A stretch of DNA of 60,000 nt from Nematostella vectensis. Its lineage: Eukaryota; Cnidaria; Anthozoa; Actiniaria; Edwardsiidae. Below, one piece after another: positions 8,651 through 22,200 of the stretch (the stretch's first letter is position 1; the number at the start of each line of letters is the position of its first letter). The notes under the pieces were generated by a model. That model was not told the origin of the DNA, did not search any database, and saw only the letters and a program-made list of their open reading frames with translations. The translations under genes and the position numbers were made by a program. Where the stretch lies: contig NC_064046.1 of assembly GCF_932526225.1 (NCBI RefSeq), forward strand, positions 13,413,708 to 13,473,707, in the 5' to 3' direction.

Positions 8651-10335
8651 ACCAGGTCGTCCGCACAGCTTGAAGCCTGAACTTTAGAAACTTTGTTTGT
8701 TTTTAACACAGACTGTTGATCACGAACTTCGCATCAGCTCTCTTATTTCACTCTTAGCTCTTCTAACAATAAACAACCTTGGCCGAATCGTGTTCCAAGT
8801 TCTGCAATCAAAGCAAACAATGAAAGGAAAATGGTCAATAAGTTTGATTGATAGCGCTTGATTAATTCAGGCCGAGTTTAGAAGTGCGTCATATATATTG
8901 CATTAGGAGACAAAGCCAATGAGAGTTCTAGTTAATCATTGCTTTGTCCTGATTTACCATTAATCCCGGTACCGAAAAAAGCTTATAAATCAGATATAGG
9001 TTAAGGATCTTCACACTCGAATTAGAATATCAACAATCATTTTACCCCCATTTTACATTTCAATTCAAAACGTTCGTAGCTCCCCGCGCCGACGAACGAT
9101 CTCCATTAACCACCTATGGTATGAGAAGTATTTTTTTCGGTGAATATTTCAAAGACAAATTTGCACCGAAAATCCTTTCTGAAAGGGGGCATAGCCAAAG
9201 CTATAGCTAAATGTCAACAAACAAATCTTTTGAATGTCATAGAACTGGTTGGTTATTGTTTGATTCGCTATTTTATTTTTTGATCGTGACCCCTTGTCAA
9301 TAGTGTTTAATTGAGTTTTTCTCAAACTCTGAGAAAATTTTGATTTGGATGTAAGAGATCCCAAGATCTTTTGTTTTAGTTATTGATTAAGTGTTTAAAC
9401 ACTAAAGGCTATTGAGAACTACAGAAATGGGACATTCAGGACAATTATCGAGTGCCTTTTAATGCTCTAAGCTCTTCTAACAGCTGATCATGTTTAAAGT
9501 CGCACTCTCCTTCACATTCTACGCCCTGGCTCCCGAAAAGATGACAAGAGATCATGGATAATACAGTAAAGGGTTTGGGGAAAAGATATGATACCATCAC
9601 AAGTTACGAAATCAAATTCTGTTTTGTCCCTTATTTTTTTTTTCAATTTCGGGTCACTTCATTTCCTTTTTTCTTTTATTTATTATTTGGTATGATCAGG
9701 GTCCGTTTCCAAAGATATCAGTCAATTTTTTCCACATCAAATCAACCAAGCTTAACAGCTATCTTGAATACAAATTTGAATTAAAATAAAGATATTTCAA
9801 AATCATTTAAAACCAGCACTGGTATGTCAACAAGCGCCGGTGCTGAAACGTAAGCATTTTTTGTTATCGCCTTCTTAGCCAGTTCATAGCTGACACTAAA
9901 TACTCACAAGCCCCACCCCCATGTGAGCAGTTGAACTACTCCACCCAGTAGACCAATTTGTGTACTAGGGAGGGGAGGGAAAGTAGAGCCCTAGTCGGCG
10001 ACAACTATGTCATTATTTGATTAATGAATGAAGAATATTAAATCGTGCATAGAAACCTCGAAATAACAATCTAGAACCATATTTGTATACCTCAATTATC
10101 AAATTCAATGGAAAGTATCGCCGATTGCCGATGGAAATGGATGCTTTCTCGTGCTTGATATATTTCTAGAATGACAAAATGTCAGCCTAAGCTCTTAGAA
10201 AAAAAAAATTGACCAGTCATCATGAGAAATGGAATATTTAAATGAAATATGAGCGAAAAAGACGTATTGCCTTACTAGCGCGTAATATAAATAAGCCTGA
10301 AGTAGGTAGTAATCCCGGATCTTGATATTATATGT
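8651..10335. other. Intergenic, no gene seen
   Basis: AT-rich, with short frames only. No domain, RNA gene or array is visible. Confidence 0.55.
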
Positions 10336-10573
10336 ATACACCTATTTCAATTTTTTTTATTGTCAGTGCAAATGGCGAATGGCAAATAGTAAATGGCAGT
10401 TCTAAGCCCGAACGGTGCTTCTGGGTACTAATCATTCGTAAAATTAAAGGTGTTAAATAAAGTCTAGCAATGTCAGAGACATACATTGATCGTTCCTTTC
10501 GGTCCTAGAACTGCCATTTGCCAATCGCCATTTGCCGTTTCGCACTGACAACGTTTTTTGAAATAGGTATATA
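10336..10573. mobile_element. MITE, family A, short copy
   Basis: The ends are inverted: TATACACCTATTTCAA at the left and TTGAAATAGGTATATA at the right, each followed inward by CAGTGC and AAATGGCAGTTCTA-type words. The right arm (CCTAGAACTGCCATTTGCCA onward) is almost identical, in the opposite orientation, to the left arm at 53051. Compared with that copy, roughly 65 bp are missing from the middle. It has no coding capacity. Confidence 0.85.
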
Positions 10574-11797
10574 TCTCGGAGATCGCGAACGGTTAGAATC
10601 CCCAGGGTTCATTGCGGTCGCTTTAAGTTCTCAGCGAAGCCAAGAAGAGCTCGCGTTGTTTGTCAAAAGTCCTAGTCATTAACATCATTATTGTTTTTAT
10701 TTAATATCGAAGATCTATAAATAACCATCTGGAACAAAGTTATGCACTTTGATTTAACAAATTTTAATCGAAAATATCGGCAAAAGTTCTCGGCTGATAA
10801 AAATGATCCTTGCTCACACTTGGTATTTTTCTACGAGGACAAAATGGCGGCTGACTTTTTAATGTCGGGAGAATTCCAGTCAATTTCTCGTGTCGTGCTC
10901 CGCAAAATATTAATGTTAATAATTCACTTGGTGGATCGATTCGTTTGCTAATAATTTGACGGTGGGCGCATCGTTTTAGTGCTTGCTTAGGCGATGCTCT
11001 CGGCCCAGGCTTACACCAAAGGGAACCCAATAATTTCTCTCCGTTAAATATTTTGCAGTCAGCATTTCTCCCTCTAAAGGCGGCACGTCTTTTTTATGGA
11101 ACGATTTTCGGTAAAGGGTGGGCCCTTCTTATTTTTGGGGCATTTAAAGGCTGAAAATGTTCTATATAAGTATATACAAATAAAATAATATCCAATGAAT
11201 TATTATGAACAGAATTATACAAATGTTCAATTTTGCTACTATCTGAGCCTCATGTTCTTAAAATTTGGTGAAATCTCAGGCATAATTTTCTTATAAAAAA
11301 GGTTCAGAGCGGATGAATAAAAAGTGTGTACAGGAAGTGGAAGACACTTAATTAGATAAATTTCAAATTGCATTGTAAAATGGAAGTTACTGAAAGACAT
11401 CACTAGACATTAGTCTCGTTTATCTAGCGCCACGTTTGACAAGTTATCTGATAAAACAGTTAGATCACAATAGAAACTGATGGAAACCTCCACAAATAGT
11501 TATGCAAACAATGATCAACCCAGTCATATTCCCGTTAACTTGTTTTGTGGAATACGGTTCAAAATTGTACAGGAGAATCCGTGAAAATAAGGAAACCATA
11601 AGGGCCCCACATCACAGTTCTGTATCTATAAGCTGTCCTTGCGCAGGTTGAAACTCGATAAAGAACAAATGAGTCTCTTTATTTGGACATTCAAAACTGT
11701 TCTTGATATAGGAGTCTTTAGAGGCAGAGGCCTCTTCTCTCGTTAACAATGCCATAGCACATAACCTTGGTGTTTGACACTTTGTATAAGCAAATCT
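10574..11797. other. Intergenic, no gene seen
   Basis: Contains open frames of 69 and 88 codons on opposite strands around 10742-11030 with no motif; both are probably chance. The remainder is unremarkable AT-rich sequence. Confidence 0.5.
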
Positions 11798-11914
11798 AGC
11801 CTGCGTAGCAAGCGCAAAGGGCTGGGGAAGGTGAAATAAAGACCCCGCGCGGATGAAGCGCGCCTCGTCTCCGGCTCTCTTCTTTCCCAACACTTTCAGC
11901 TTGCTCCGCAGGCT
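11798..11914. mobile_element. AGCCTGCGTAGC-ended short element, family E
   Basis: Starts AGCCTGCGTAGCAAGCGC and ends GCTTGCTCCGCAGGCT, so the termini are inverted. The interior is GC-rich and contains GCGCGCCTCGTCTCCGGCTC. A near-identical interior lies at 19127-19258, and a longer member with the same termini at 44940-45209. It directly abuts the 75-bp array that follows. Confidence 0.75.
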
Positions 11915-11920
11915 ATAGCA

Positions 11921-12455
11921 AATCGTACCATCAGTGTGTCACAATAGTTAGTCATGTTAGATGCACCTCCTTATAACGGACACTCGGCCTTTGTCAATCG
12001 TACCATCAGTGTGTCACAATAGTTAGTCATGTTGGATGGACCTCCTTATAACGGACACTCGGCCTTTGTCAATCGTACCATCAGTGTGTCACAATAGTTA
12101 GTCATGTTGGATGGACCTCCTTATAACGGACACTCGGCCTTTAGCAAATCGTACCATCAGTGTGTCACAATAGTTAGTCATGTTAGATGGACCTCCTTAT
12201 AACAGACACTCGGCCTTTGTCAATCGTACCATCAGTGTGTCACAATAGTTAGACATGTTAGTTGGACCTCCTTATAACGGACACTCGGCCTTTGTCAATC
12301 GTACCATCAGTGTGTGACAATAGTTAGTCATGTTAGATGCACCTCTTTATAACGGACACTCGGCCTTTGTCAATCGTACCATCAGTGTGTCACAAGAGTT
12401 AGTCATGCTTGATGGACCTCCTTATAACGGACATTCGGCCTTTGTCAATCGTATC
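11921..12455. repeat. 75-bp tandem repeat, seven copies
   Basis: The units start near 11921, 11996, 12071, 12147, 12222, 12297 and 12372. Each contains ATCGTACCATCAGTGTGT, AGTTAGTCATGTT or a close variant, and CCTTATAACGGACACTCGGC. Units differ at only a few positions, so the array is young or homogenised. It is not coding in any frame. Confidence 0.95.
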
Positions 12456-12465
12456 AATCGTCAAC

Positions 12466-15400
12466 TATAACATGTAAAATTCCTTATAATATTACTTCTT
12501 GCCTGTATGCACCCGATGTGCTTGAAATTTTAGTTTGCCAATGAATTCATTCAATGATAATTAGTGAAATGATTAGACAGAAAGCAGAATAACTATTGAA
12601 CAAGGGTGTTGTGATCAGAGCAATCAAATCATCCCTTAAAACGTGAGGTCAATTTTCATATCGGTTAATGTTCGCACTTTAGCACGAAATTCTTTTCTCA
12701 GCTGCTGTTTGTACCATCAAACTTACCTTTTCTTACTCAGTTTGTATTCTTTATAGAAATACCGAGTGTCTACGGTTGGTGGTTGCCGACGTAGCTAAAA
12801 TAACTTGTCGAATGTCCCTAAATCACCCATGAATGCAACCAAAATTTCCTTCAGACTACAAGGGACACAAAGGGCTTAGTTGAAGGAAATAGTTTATAAG
12901 TCGCTAAGTAGTTATTATTTAACTAGCCATTTGTTCGAGGAAAAAATCTCTTATGCGACAGTCCCTTTTGCTTTTTCGTACAAAAAGTCAAATGAAATAT
13001 TTTTTACTTAAACAAAGCTGGCTGTGGTTTTAACCGAGCAAATGGACGGTTGCGTGAGTGTTGACAGGCAAAATGTCAGGAAGTTTTAAATATTTGTCCA
13101 GTTGAGTCGACTAAAAGACTAAAAATATCGGAGGTTGACATTGGTTTTTGTCTGTCTTTTTTCCTTCCTGGGAAGCCTATATTGTTAACTTATACAAGAA
13201 TATGAACGGTGGCATATTCAACTGCTACTTTTATTCACCTTTTCTGGTGAAGTACATATATTTATCCTACTTCATTTTTTTTGCGGCCATAAGTTTGCTC
13301 GTTTTTTCACACTGAATCACTCAATGCCTCTTAACTCAGTTTTGTTTTGATTTTTCCTATGTATTTCGATTTGCTAAATTTTTTTCGAAATTCCGTCACC
13401 GACGTATGTACAGACAGTAGACTTTCGTGTTGCCTTAAACAATCCTTTCATTTAATATAAAAAATTAGGTTACGTCCTTCTCAAGTTTTTTTGTAATATA
13501 TTTTATGTAGAGTTTGTTTTTCTCATATTTTGCCATTGAGTCATAAAAAATATTATTACTCAACGACGGGTAAACAGCAAAATGTTGTTTAAAGCTTAAC
13601 AACAACAACAAAAAAAAAACATTAAAAACTCTCGTCCGGATTGATGTTTAAGGGCGAAGTTTTATTAATTCTATTTCCTTTGAACAAAAGACAGGTTCTC
13701 TCTTGCGGAAATTAAGTGGATTTGTTTAGCGTGAGAGGGCTCTCTTCGAGATTAATAAGATAAACCGCACTCGCACGTTCACTATTTTCCCGCACAAACC
13801 ACTTTCACCAGAAGGCTGGTAGAAGTTTAAAAAATCATTAGATAAAAATACACTTTTCTTCGACTTTTCGTCACGGTCAATATGTATATAACATACCATA
13901 ACTAATCTATAAAAAATATGGTCGAAAAGAATTCGATTAGTTATTTTATTTTTTGCTGGGAGCAAAGGAAAACCAAACATTTTGAGTGTTGTTGGTCATG
14001 TGCAGTGATTGTATTATGCTTATATATATATACATATATTAAAAATACTTGAATCACTGAACAGATAAATATGGCGAGTAAAAGAAAACCATTTTGAGCA
14101 CTTTGATTACACTTTGAATTTGAAGTAATCTAACCAGGGTAATAATAAATTTACATTAAAGTAAATCCAAATAAAACCAGCAATTGTACTTGATTGAATA
14201 TCAACACAATGAAATTTCCTAACCTTCTCCTTGATGTAATGTTTGCAGGTTTTTTCCTAGTGCGTTTAGCTTCACAGTTTTTTATTTTACTGAGCCGCAC
14301 TCATCGAGTGTACAATGAAGATGTGTACGAACGAGTGGTCTGTGAAAGCTTCCGTACGGGCAGCTCGCCTTTGTTGATGACAACAGTAAAGCTAATATCT
14401 TGTTGACAAGGAAAATAATTAATGCCACGGTCTCATGGTGTTCTAAATATTTCATACACTATCTCAAAATAAGAAATACGGTAATTTGCTAACCCATCTT
14501 AACAGCTTATCGATGGAATAATTGTTTGAAACAAACTTACTGATATGTTTCTTTATAACAAAAGGAGGGCTCAGAGAAGATATCCAATTTTAACAGCAAA
14601 CTTTTCTTTAAGGAAATTGAGGAAAATCTGAAAATACAGACTTTAGAGAACTCTTCAAGTTATTGCATCAATAAAAACATTGTCCGCGTGAAAGAAGAAA
14701 ACAACGCAATATTAAAAAACAAAGTTGTCCAAAATGCTTTAAAAAAATCGAACGGTAAAAGCATTTTGCTTACCAATTTCTCATATGTCACACTAACAAC
14801 CCGCTGTGTTTAAGATATATGTCTTTGAAAAAGAAGCCAATGTCATTTCCTTTTTTCAATAATTGTGAAAATCGAGTGTGTTCCTACAGATAAAGATGTC
14901 ATGCAAAGACACAAACCTCAATTTAGAGAAACAATATTTAGAGAGAATATGCCATTTATTACTTTCTTTTAGACGTTCTCATTAGCAATTGAATATTCAG
15001 TAATAAATTGGGTAATCACTCAGAAACACTTGGGTTATATTAGTCATTTTTTTCTGACCAGTATTATATAAGCTGCAACGCTATAAGTTCTTTATTCCAA
15101 AGAAGTTTATAGGAAAATTTGTAGGAAAGCGTGTACTAGAAGCTTCCTGGTTAGATTCAAAATATGAACGATTCGCCTTAGGCATTACATGGTTTGTGGA
15201 TTATATACGGTCAGACCAACCTAAGAGATTGGCTAAACAATGTTCATAGAAAACACGAAATTCTCAGAAAGTGACATTGAACAATTGCCTTTTCTGCTTA
15301 GGGATATAATTACAGATATCAGACTGTAATGATGTCTGAAAAATTGTGCTTGCCAATTTTAAAAGATTGAAGCTATTGTATACTATTCTCTTTGGTGGAA

Positions 15401-18250
15401 ATAGAAAAGGGAAAAGCAATCACGATTTTTTTTTTTCTAAATGAGTCCGTAAACTGAAAATTTAATATTTAAAAGAGAGAGTAATATAGATAAAAGGTAT
15501 AGTCCAGAATTTAAAAAAAAAATCGGAAAATCTGATTGGGTACCTTCCTTATTCATTGACCACACTCCATAAACGCTTTTCGAATTCCAAGGTTAGATTG
15601 TTGCGTTAGATAGCATGTTCTCAACTGAGCGTAACATAAAGCAGTGAGATTACACTTGTTATCATGAACATGTAAACCGCTCTATTTGCTTTCTGTATCA
15701 TGAAAACTGAGATGAGAAAAAAAGACGGGAAATATATCTCAATTCCAATGGGCACCTATCAAGTGGCTAGTTCGGCTAGTTCCTATCAATTTTGGCTAGT
15801 TCGGTTAGCTAACTTTTAATTCTTAAGAGAGGTCAAGCAATTTCTACTTTCGACTCCTCGGGCTCCACGGAATCTAGAACGGTTTCCTTTTTGGATTCGT
15901 GTTGGCTGCCACATGCATTTCTAATAAAGTCAACCATCGCTTATTTGGTCCTGACAACGTAATAAGTATATCACCGTCGCCTTCGGGAAAGGTGTAGGGG
16001 CAAGTTATCTCTTTTTGTGAAAGTAGTTCGTAATTTACATAAATGCTATTTTTACACTGCGGTACACTCAAGCCGTTGAGGATACATCTCTTTCCGACAC
16101 GCTCATCTGTTTAAAGCCACACTGTCACCAGACCTTTGACATGTCGATAAAAAGCACTTTGTTGTACGTCGGAACTGACTGAATTTATTAATAGGGATAC
16201 AAAAATTCACTAAAATAGAAGTTATGTCATCAATGTGGGCAAACAGCAATATCATTCTTAATGACCAAAGTGTTTAGCGAAAAGCTAGGACTGACATGCG
16301 AAGACAATAAAGTGTTTATAATTGATAAAACTATGACGTGTGCAGGAATTCTCAAATTGGTCTGGATCGCAAAAGCGGCCTCCAGAAAACATTTATTAAA
16401 GTATAAAACCCAATGTCATTTAACAGGATACCTTGGCTCCTTTGAGTTGCCGCACAACCTTTTTTGGAAAGTTCTTTTTCTTAAACTAAACGCTCGGTTA
16501 TTGTAAAGCAAAATCATATGAAATATATAGGAAGCATTATAGAGAAAAATATAGAGTGGGACATGAGATAATAAATGTATTTTTATTTGCCAAAAGTGTT
16601 GTTTCTATGGTAACCAGGATATAACCTTCAAGAGTTGGTCACAACACGGATCCTTACACCATATGAAGAAAAATATTTTTAGCCGGTTTTAAAAAAACAA
16701 AGAAAAATTGTGATAAACATTTTTTAGCCGGTTTTAACAAACCAAAGAAAAATTGTGATAAACATAAGTCCAACATAATTTAGTCCGTTTCATGTTATTT
16801 TATTAAAATCGTGATTAATAGGGACGAAAATTTCTTGTTACATCACTCTTCTCTGGCGACACACCCTCTAATGTAATAATGGCTGTCATGAACACTTCGT
16901 TGAAAAGACTATTTCAAGTTATTAAGTTCCAAAACATATTCCAAACTCGCAAGAATCAACTAAAACATATGCGAGTAAATATCTTCAGTGGATTGAGCAG
17001 TTGTTTTGCACGGTAAAAGTAAAAACATATTGGCTCGCTTTATGTGGTCAAAAATATAGAGCTCTCAATACGTATTGTTAAACACTTGGAATCTCAGATA
17101 GCTTCCTCACCTTTAGTTTAATATTCTCGCCGTGAGACTTCAGATCTCTTAGCCTGAGAGTGCTGTTGGTAGAGGAGTATTTAACATGAGTCTTTGTTAA
17201 TCTTCAAGCATTTACCACATACGTGTGTTACATGACTTCCAAACGGCTACTGACATAGATTTACTCCTGGACCTCCGTACGCCATAAAACGAACGCTATC
17301 AGACAAATTAGATCAAGAAAATTAAACTATTCGCCTTTGAAAGGGAAATTGTCTCGGGATTTTAAGTTTTATCTGAGTCTTGCCAAAATAGCACGTAGCT
17401 TCTCAAATAATAAGCGTTCGTCTATGCGGAAAATAGCAGGTGAATCACTAGGCTTTTAACTTCATAAGTTAGATGTCCCTATTGTCTTTACGTCAACCCC
17501 CTCAGGACTTTTTCAAACTTTTGTCATTCAAAGCCAATAATATATCGGGAGTCGCTACTTCCTCCTTTAAAAAAAAAAAATAAACTTCGCATATTTATAC
17601 GAAGGTGAATGCGATTTTTTAGATGAAAGTGATTTTTAATCAAGCAAATAAACTCCTTGTGAGTAAGGTTGGTTTTATGGTTAATTAGAATGTTTACCAT
17701 GGTGTTCTAAGTTTGATAATTCCGCTAAATTTGTGGTGTTTTCATTGAAAATATTTGCGAAAATATTTGCCTAGTAGTAGAATAAGTAAATCTGTTCGGT
17801 TAAAGGAAATTGAAAAAAAAAAAGAAAAAAAAACACTCATTACTTATTTATAATCCAAAAACTTATCCCTTTTATTCTCAAAACTTCGATTAATCATGAT
17901 CATATTGTTATAAGGAAATTAATATACAAGGTAGAACTTATTTTTAATGAAACTGATATTTTTTAAAAAAAAGTTATATGCATGATGTCAGTCTATTTTA
18001 AATAGATTCAATAAAAATATACTTAAAATCGATTTCACATTATCCTCTTGGTGCTGCCAATGTACGCTATTTCGAAAAAAGAGCCATCAAAAACCTTAAT
18101 TTAGTGTTTATTTCCGCGTAATCCATTTTTTTTATGATACCCTATGGTTCTTGGTTCCGATTTAAAGATCTCCCTGATGTCTTCCGTTTCTCATTAGTTC
18201 CAAGAGGAAAAAGGTTTTACCTCTAAGTAAAAGCAATCTGTCATTCAGGA
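12466..18250. other. Gene-poor AT-rich stretch
   Basis: No gene supported over nearly 6 kb. It contains a TATATATATA run near 14020-14040, several A or T runs, a possible family H element end (TTTAAAGCCACACTGTCACC, about 16110-16132) and the duplicated 48-bp unit listed separately. Confidence 0.5.
16680..16766. repeat. 48-bp direct duplication
   Basis: AGCCGGTTTTAAAAAAACAA and AGCCGGTTTTAACAAACCAA head two adjacent units, both continuing AGAAAAATTGTGATAAACAT. Confidence 0.85.
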
Positions 18251-18254
18251 GTCC

Positions 18255-18549
18255 AACACCATTATATGGTGAACACAAGGCGCGTAGCTAGAAGTGAACA
18301 CCATTATATGGTGAACTCAAGGCGCGTAGCTAGGGGTGAACACCATTATATGATGAACACAAGGCGCGTAGCTAGAAGTGAACACCATTACATGGTGAAC
18401 ACAAGGCGCGTAGCTAGGGGTCGACACCATTATGTGGTGGAACTCAAGGCGCGTAGCAAGGGGTGAACACCATTATATGGTGAACTTAAGGCGCGTAGCT
18501 AGGGGTGAACACCGTTTTATGGTGAACACAAGAAGCGGAGCTAGAGGGT
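18255..18549. repeat. 42-bp tandem repeat of hairpin-forming units, seven copies
   Basis: Each unit contains CACCATTATATGGTG or a variant (a 6-bp stem around TAT) followed by AAGGCGCGTAGCTAG. Two variants alternate for the first units (AGAAGT and AGGGGT ends). Because 42 is a multiple of three, a chance open frame of 14-residue repeats (YMVNTRRVARSEHH-like) runs through 18266-18466. I do not call it a gene. Confidence 0.92.
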
Positions 18550-18730
18550 CAGCTTTTGAGCGACAAACTAGCACGCGCTTAGGCTTTTAGCGGCAAAATA
18601 ACATTTTCAGAGAAAGTTAATTTCAATTGAAAAAAAATAATTTTGGTCTATGGCGTGACAGACGCCGTCATTCATGTGTTTATTGGCTTGAATTTGCCAC
18701 CCAGAAGGTCACGTGATCTCTTAGAGCAAG
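18550..18730. repeat. Dispersed repeat, family G, copy 1
   Basis: Contains GCGACAAACTAGCACGCGCT, CTTTTAGCGGCAAAATAACA and AAGGTCACGTGATCTCTTAG in the same order as 28680-28935. A third member in reverse lies at about 53365-53530. The nature of the family is unknown. Confidence 0.65.
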
Positions 18731-19126
18731 TCCCCCCTATCGGGCAGAATGTATTACTAAGTGCTGAATCCTAGTTTCTATTGAAGAATGCACTTTGAAT
18801 CCATGCGTCATATCCGCAGTATGTGGTTCTCTGAGAAGCACGTTTTGGAGTTTCACCAGTTTTTGTTAAATAGAAATTTGTCGAATAGAAATTCCTTGCA
18901 CGCAATTAATGTACGGTTTAAAAATGATTATTCTTGAATAAAAACTAAGTTGATTTTAGATACAATCGTTTTGGAACTCGTGTTCAACATCTACTTGGTC
19001 GATTTTATCCCCGGTAAAATCCATTGTGACAACCAATATCCTCACTTTGTTGTGTTGTTTAGCTAAAAATGACCATGCAAACATGATCAGGAAAATCAGG
19101 GAATTGAGGATTTCTCCATTTTAATT

Positions 19127-19258
19127 AGCCTGCGTAGCGAGATGAGGGATAGACCCCGTGCGCCTGGAGAGAAGGATGGAGCGGATGTAAAGAAAGGAGT
19201 CCTCCCTAATCCATCCTTTCCCTTACCTAGCGCGCGCCTCGTCTCCGTCTCTCTTCTT
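19127..19258. mobile_element. AGCCTGCGTAGC element, family E, one end
   Basis: Starts AGCCTGCGTAGCGAGATGAG and ends within CTCCGTCTCTCTTCTTT, matching the interior of 11798-11914. The inverted right terminus is not present, so this copy looks truncated. Confidence 0.6.
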
Positions 19259-19259
19259 T

Positions 19260-22200
19260 AAGATGAGTTTTTTAGCCGAAGTGACATCGTTATTTCAAGT
19301 TGAAGAACTGAATATCCTTATGGATTTCACAAATAAAATGTTTTCCACTGACTGTATCGGACTAAGTATATAATTTACATACAGTTTTTTTATAAAATAT
19401 TTTTCAATTCAAAGTATTTACAAAATTCAATTCAAAGTATTCACAAAATTTGCCCCTCCGACCTTAAGCCCACCTTCATCAAAATACAATACTAAAACAT
19501 GATCTGAGTTTTGTTCTGCTTCGGTTTTGGATATACACCCAAAAACGTTGTCATTAAAAAGTAAAAAGGCCAAATAGCAAATTACAACTCTAAAACCGAA
19601 GGCTCACTTGCATTCTTGCCATTTGGGCTGATTGCATTTTTCAAATAGATTTAAACTGTGTTCCAAATTTTTTGCTGTTTGTTTTCATGTAGGCATTGGC
19701 ACAACGGCTGTAAAGCTGCGTAAAGCTGCGTAACGGCTGTAAAGCTGCTTTTTCATCCGTTCATGACAATCCCTACCAATTATAACATTTTTCTATGATT
19801 TTTGTTGTTGTTGTTGTGATAAAGTAATCTTCCTTACCGTTCCAGAAAAAGACTCAATCGCAAAAGGAGAACCAGGTTTTATACAGAAGAATTTTGTCTT
19901 GTGTACCTCACTCCTTTGAAATAATAGTAATCTAAGGAGGAATAAGCCAATGTAAGTATAAACCAAACGAGCAACACAACACTCTGTGAGTGGCACTGTT
20001 CCGTGTCCTATGAGGAAAGGTGTACCTAGTAAACTTTCTTCCCTGCCTAAGATAGGGTAAACAGGAAACTGTGGCAACCAAGACAACGTTTCAAGAAAGC
20101 TAACCAATCAGCATGCCAGCACGAGATTCATAAATAAGAAGATTCCGTCATGTTCTGAGGTTCACTCAAGCAAATGTCATTCAAAAAGTAAGATTTTCAC
20201 ATTCCTATTGGTTTAATTGATTGACTTCACAAAACTGTGAAGGTGACCACGCTAGCGCGCGTCGTAATGTAACACATTGATATTTTGCTTGGATATGCCT
20301 TAGAGCGTTATTCTTATTCGTCACAAACAGAAAGCTTGAAAATGCTAGACCACGCCCTATAACTCTCTCGTTACGAAAACTGTTCGTTGTTTTGCACCAA
20401 AAGACGGCAAATGAAACAAGACACCTAAGGCGTTTTTTAAAACAGTTTCTTTCTATTTATCCGGTGAAATAAATATATTTTTCTTCAATAGCAAATGCAC
20501 CGCCGAATGCAGTAAAATATTCGTTTATAATACCCATCATATAAACTATTTATCAAAATCATTCTTTTTTTTGGTTTGGTTTGGCTTTTTTGGTTATAAA
20601 AGTTAGTCAGTACCAAAAATAATACGTTAAACCGTTCGAATTAAGTAATTATGAAATTAATTGCAAAGCGATATACTTAAAAGATGGACATGAAAGTAAA
20701 GAAATAAAGCCCAGTCGTCCGTGCCTGTTTGGCGCCCGCCAAAACTAATAAGACATTACTTTTTCAGACTTTGACAAGCTTTAAAATGGTATAGCAGAAA
20801 TCCACGTCATTTTAAAAGATTTTATAGATTGATCAATATGGATCGAGTAATATCTGAGTCGCCACATCTTCATAAATAGCTTTTCGAGTGCATTTTTGTG
20901 AGGCATAGCCACCTATCAGCTTGCCAACGCCAGAAATAATGTCACGGTAAAAAGGGCTTTATAGCGGTGCCAAAAGGCAATGTCGATTATAAGTATCTCT
21001 TTTTCTGCCTGCGGAGCCCCATCAGATTAGTTTCTAACATGAAGCTCTCAAACGAGACACGACGGCGCAGCCACAGTAAATATTTTTCTTTTTATTTCAG
21101 TCTTCGCGCTTTTCATTTCCGTCAATTATTGCGGTCCCTTTAGGTGTGCATGGAAAGCCCCTGGTTCCACCCGAGAGGTAATTACCTAAAGGATATAAGG
21201 TATATCTTCCAGGGAATGTTTTCCTATCACCGATAACAAATTGATGAAGCATAAAATCACCCTTAATGGGATAGAAAAATAAAATTTGACTTGCCTTTAT
21301 CCTACCAAACTTCACTTTAGTGTTAGATAAATGATATATACTCCCCGAAATAAGCTCTTGTTGTTAGATAATTTTCACGCAGTATTTCTGACGGACGAAG
21401 TAATTGCAATAATGTGTCTGTTTTTGCAGTGATTAAAGAAAAACTTGGACCATTCAGGACGCCTTTAGTGAGAAGGTATGCGCATGATGTTACCCTCTCT
21501 CTAACTAGACTATGAAAGGAATAAAAAATGATTATCGAAATTTTGTTTGGCAATTTCTACGAGCAATGGTTAAACTAAGTAAGGAAAACAATAAACTTTT
21601 TCTATTGTACAATAATAAGCTGCAGACGTATTATTTACGTTATAATTATGTCGAGCGCCAAACAAACGTTTACAAGAAATTTTGCTTTTAATACAAATTA
21701 AGCCTCGGTTACATAAAGCGGACATAATTTATTTAAAAAAATGATTGCTGGTCTGTGACACGGTTACCGTAGTCAAAATATACAAGCGATGATACCGACA
21801 CAGATCTTGTCCTTTTCATAATATAATCAAACCAGATTTTAAATGTCAAACCAGTTTTTCATATTTAATTTTGCATCTCGAAGTTCTAATACCAATACCT
21901 TAACGGATTAGGCCATTTTATAGGTCTAGCCTTTTGATAGCCAAATTTTGTGCTTACTGAATCCTTGAAGGAGCTTTTTTTATTTTGTTTTTATCCATGC
22001 ATTCATAACTAGATACGTACAGATTTGTGACTATCGTACTTATTTAAATTAAAACTGGTTGAATAAGAATAAAACTAGCTTCCGTTAATATTATGAAACT
22101 TGCTATCCATTAATGAAAATATGGCACCAACATTAGAACTCTTGGTATATAGATTTACTATAGTTAGTGGTGGGGGGATTTCGACCTTAGGCCACAAAAG

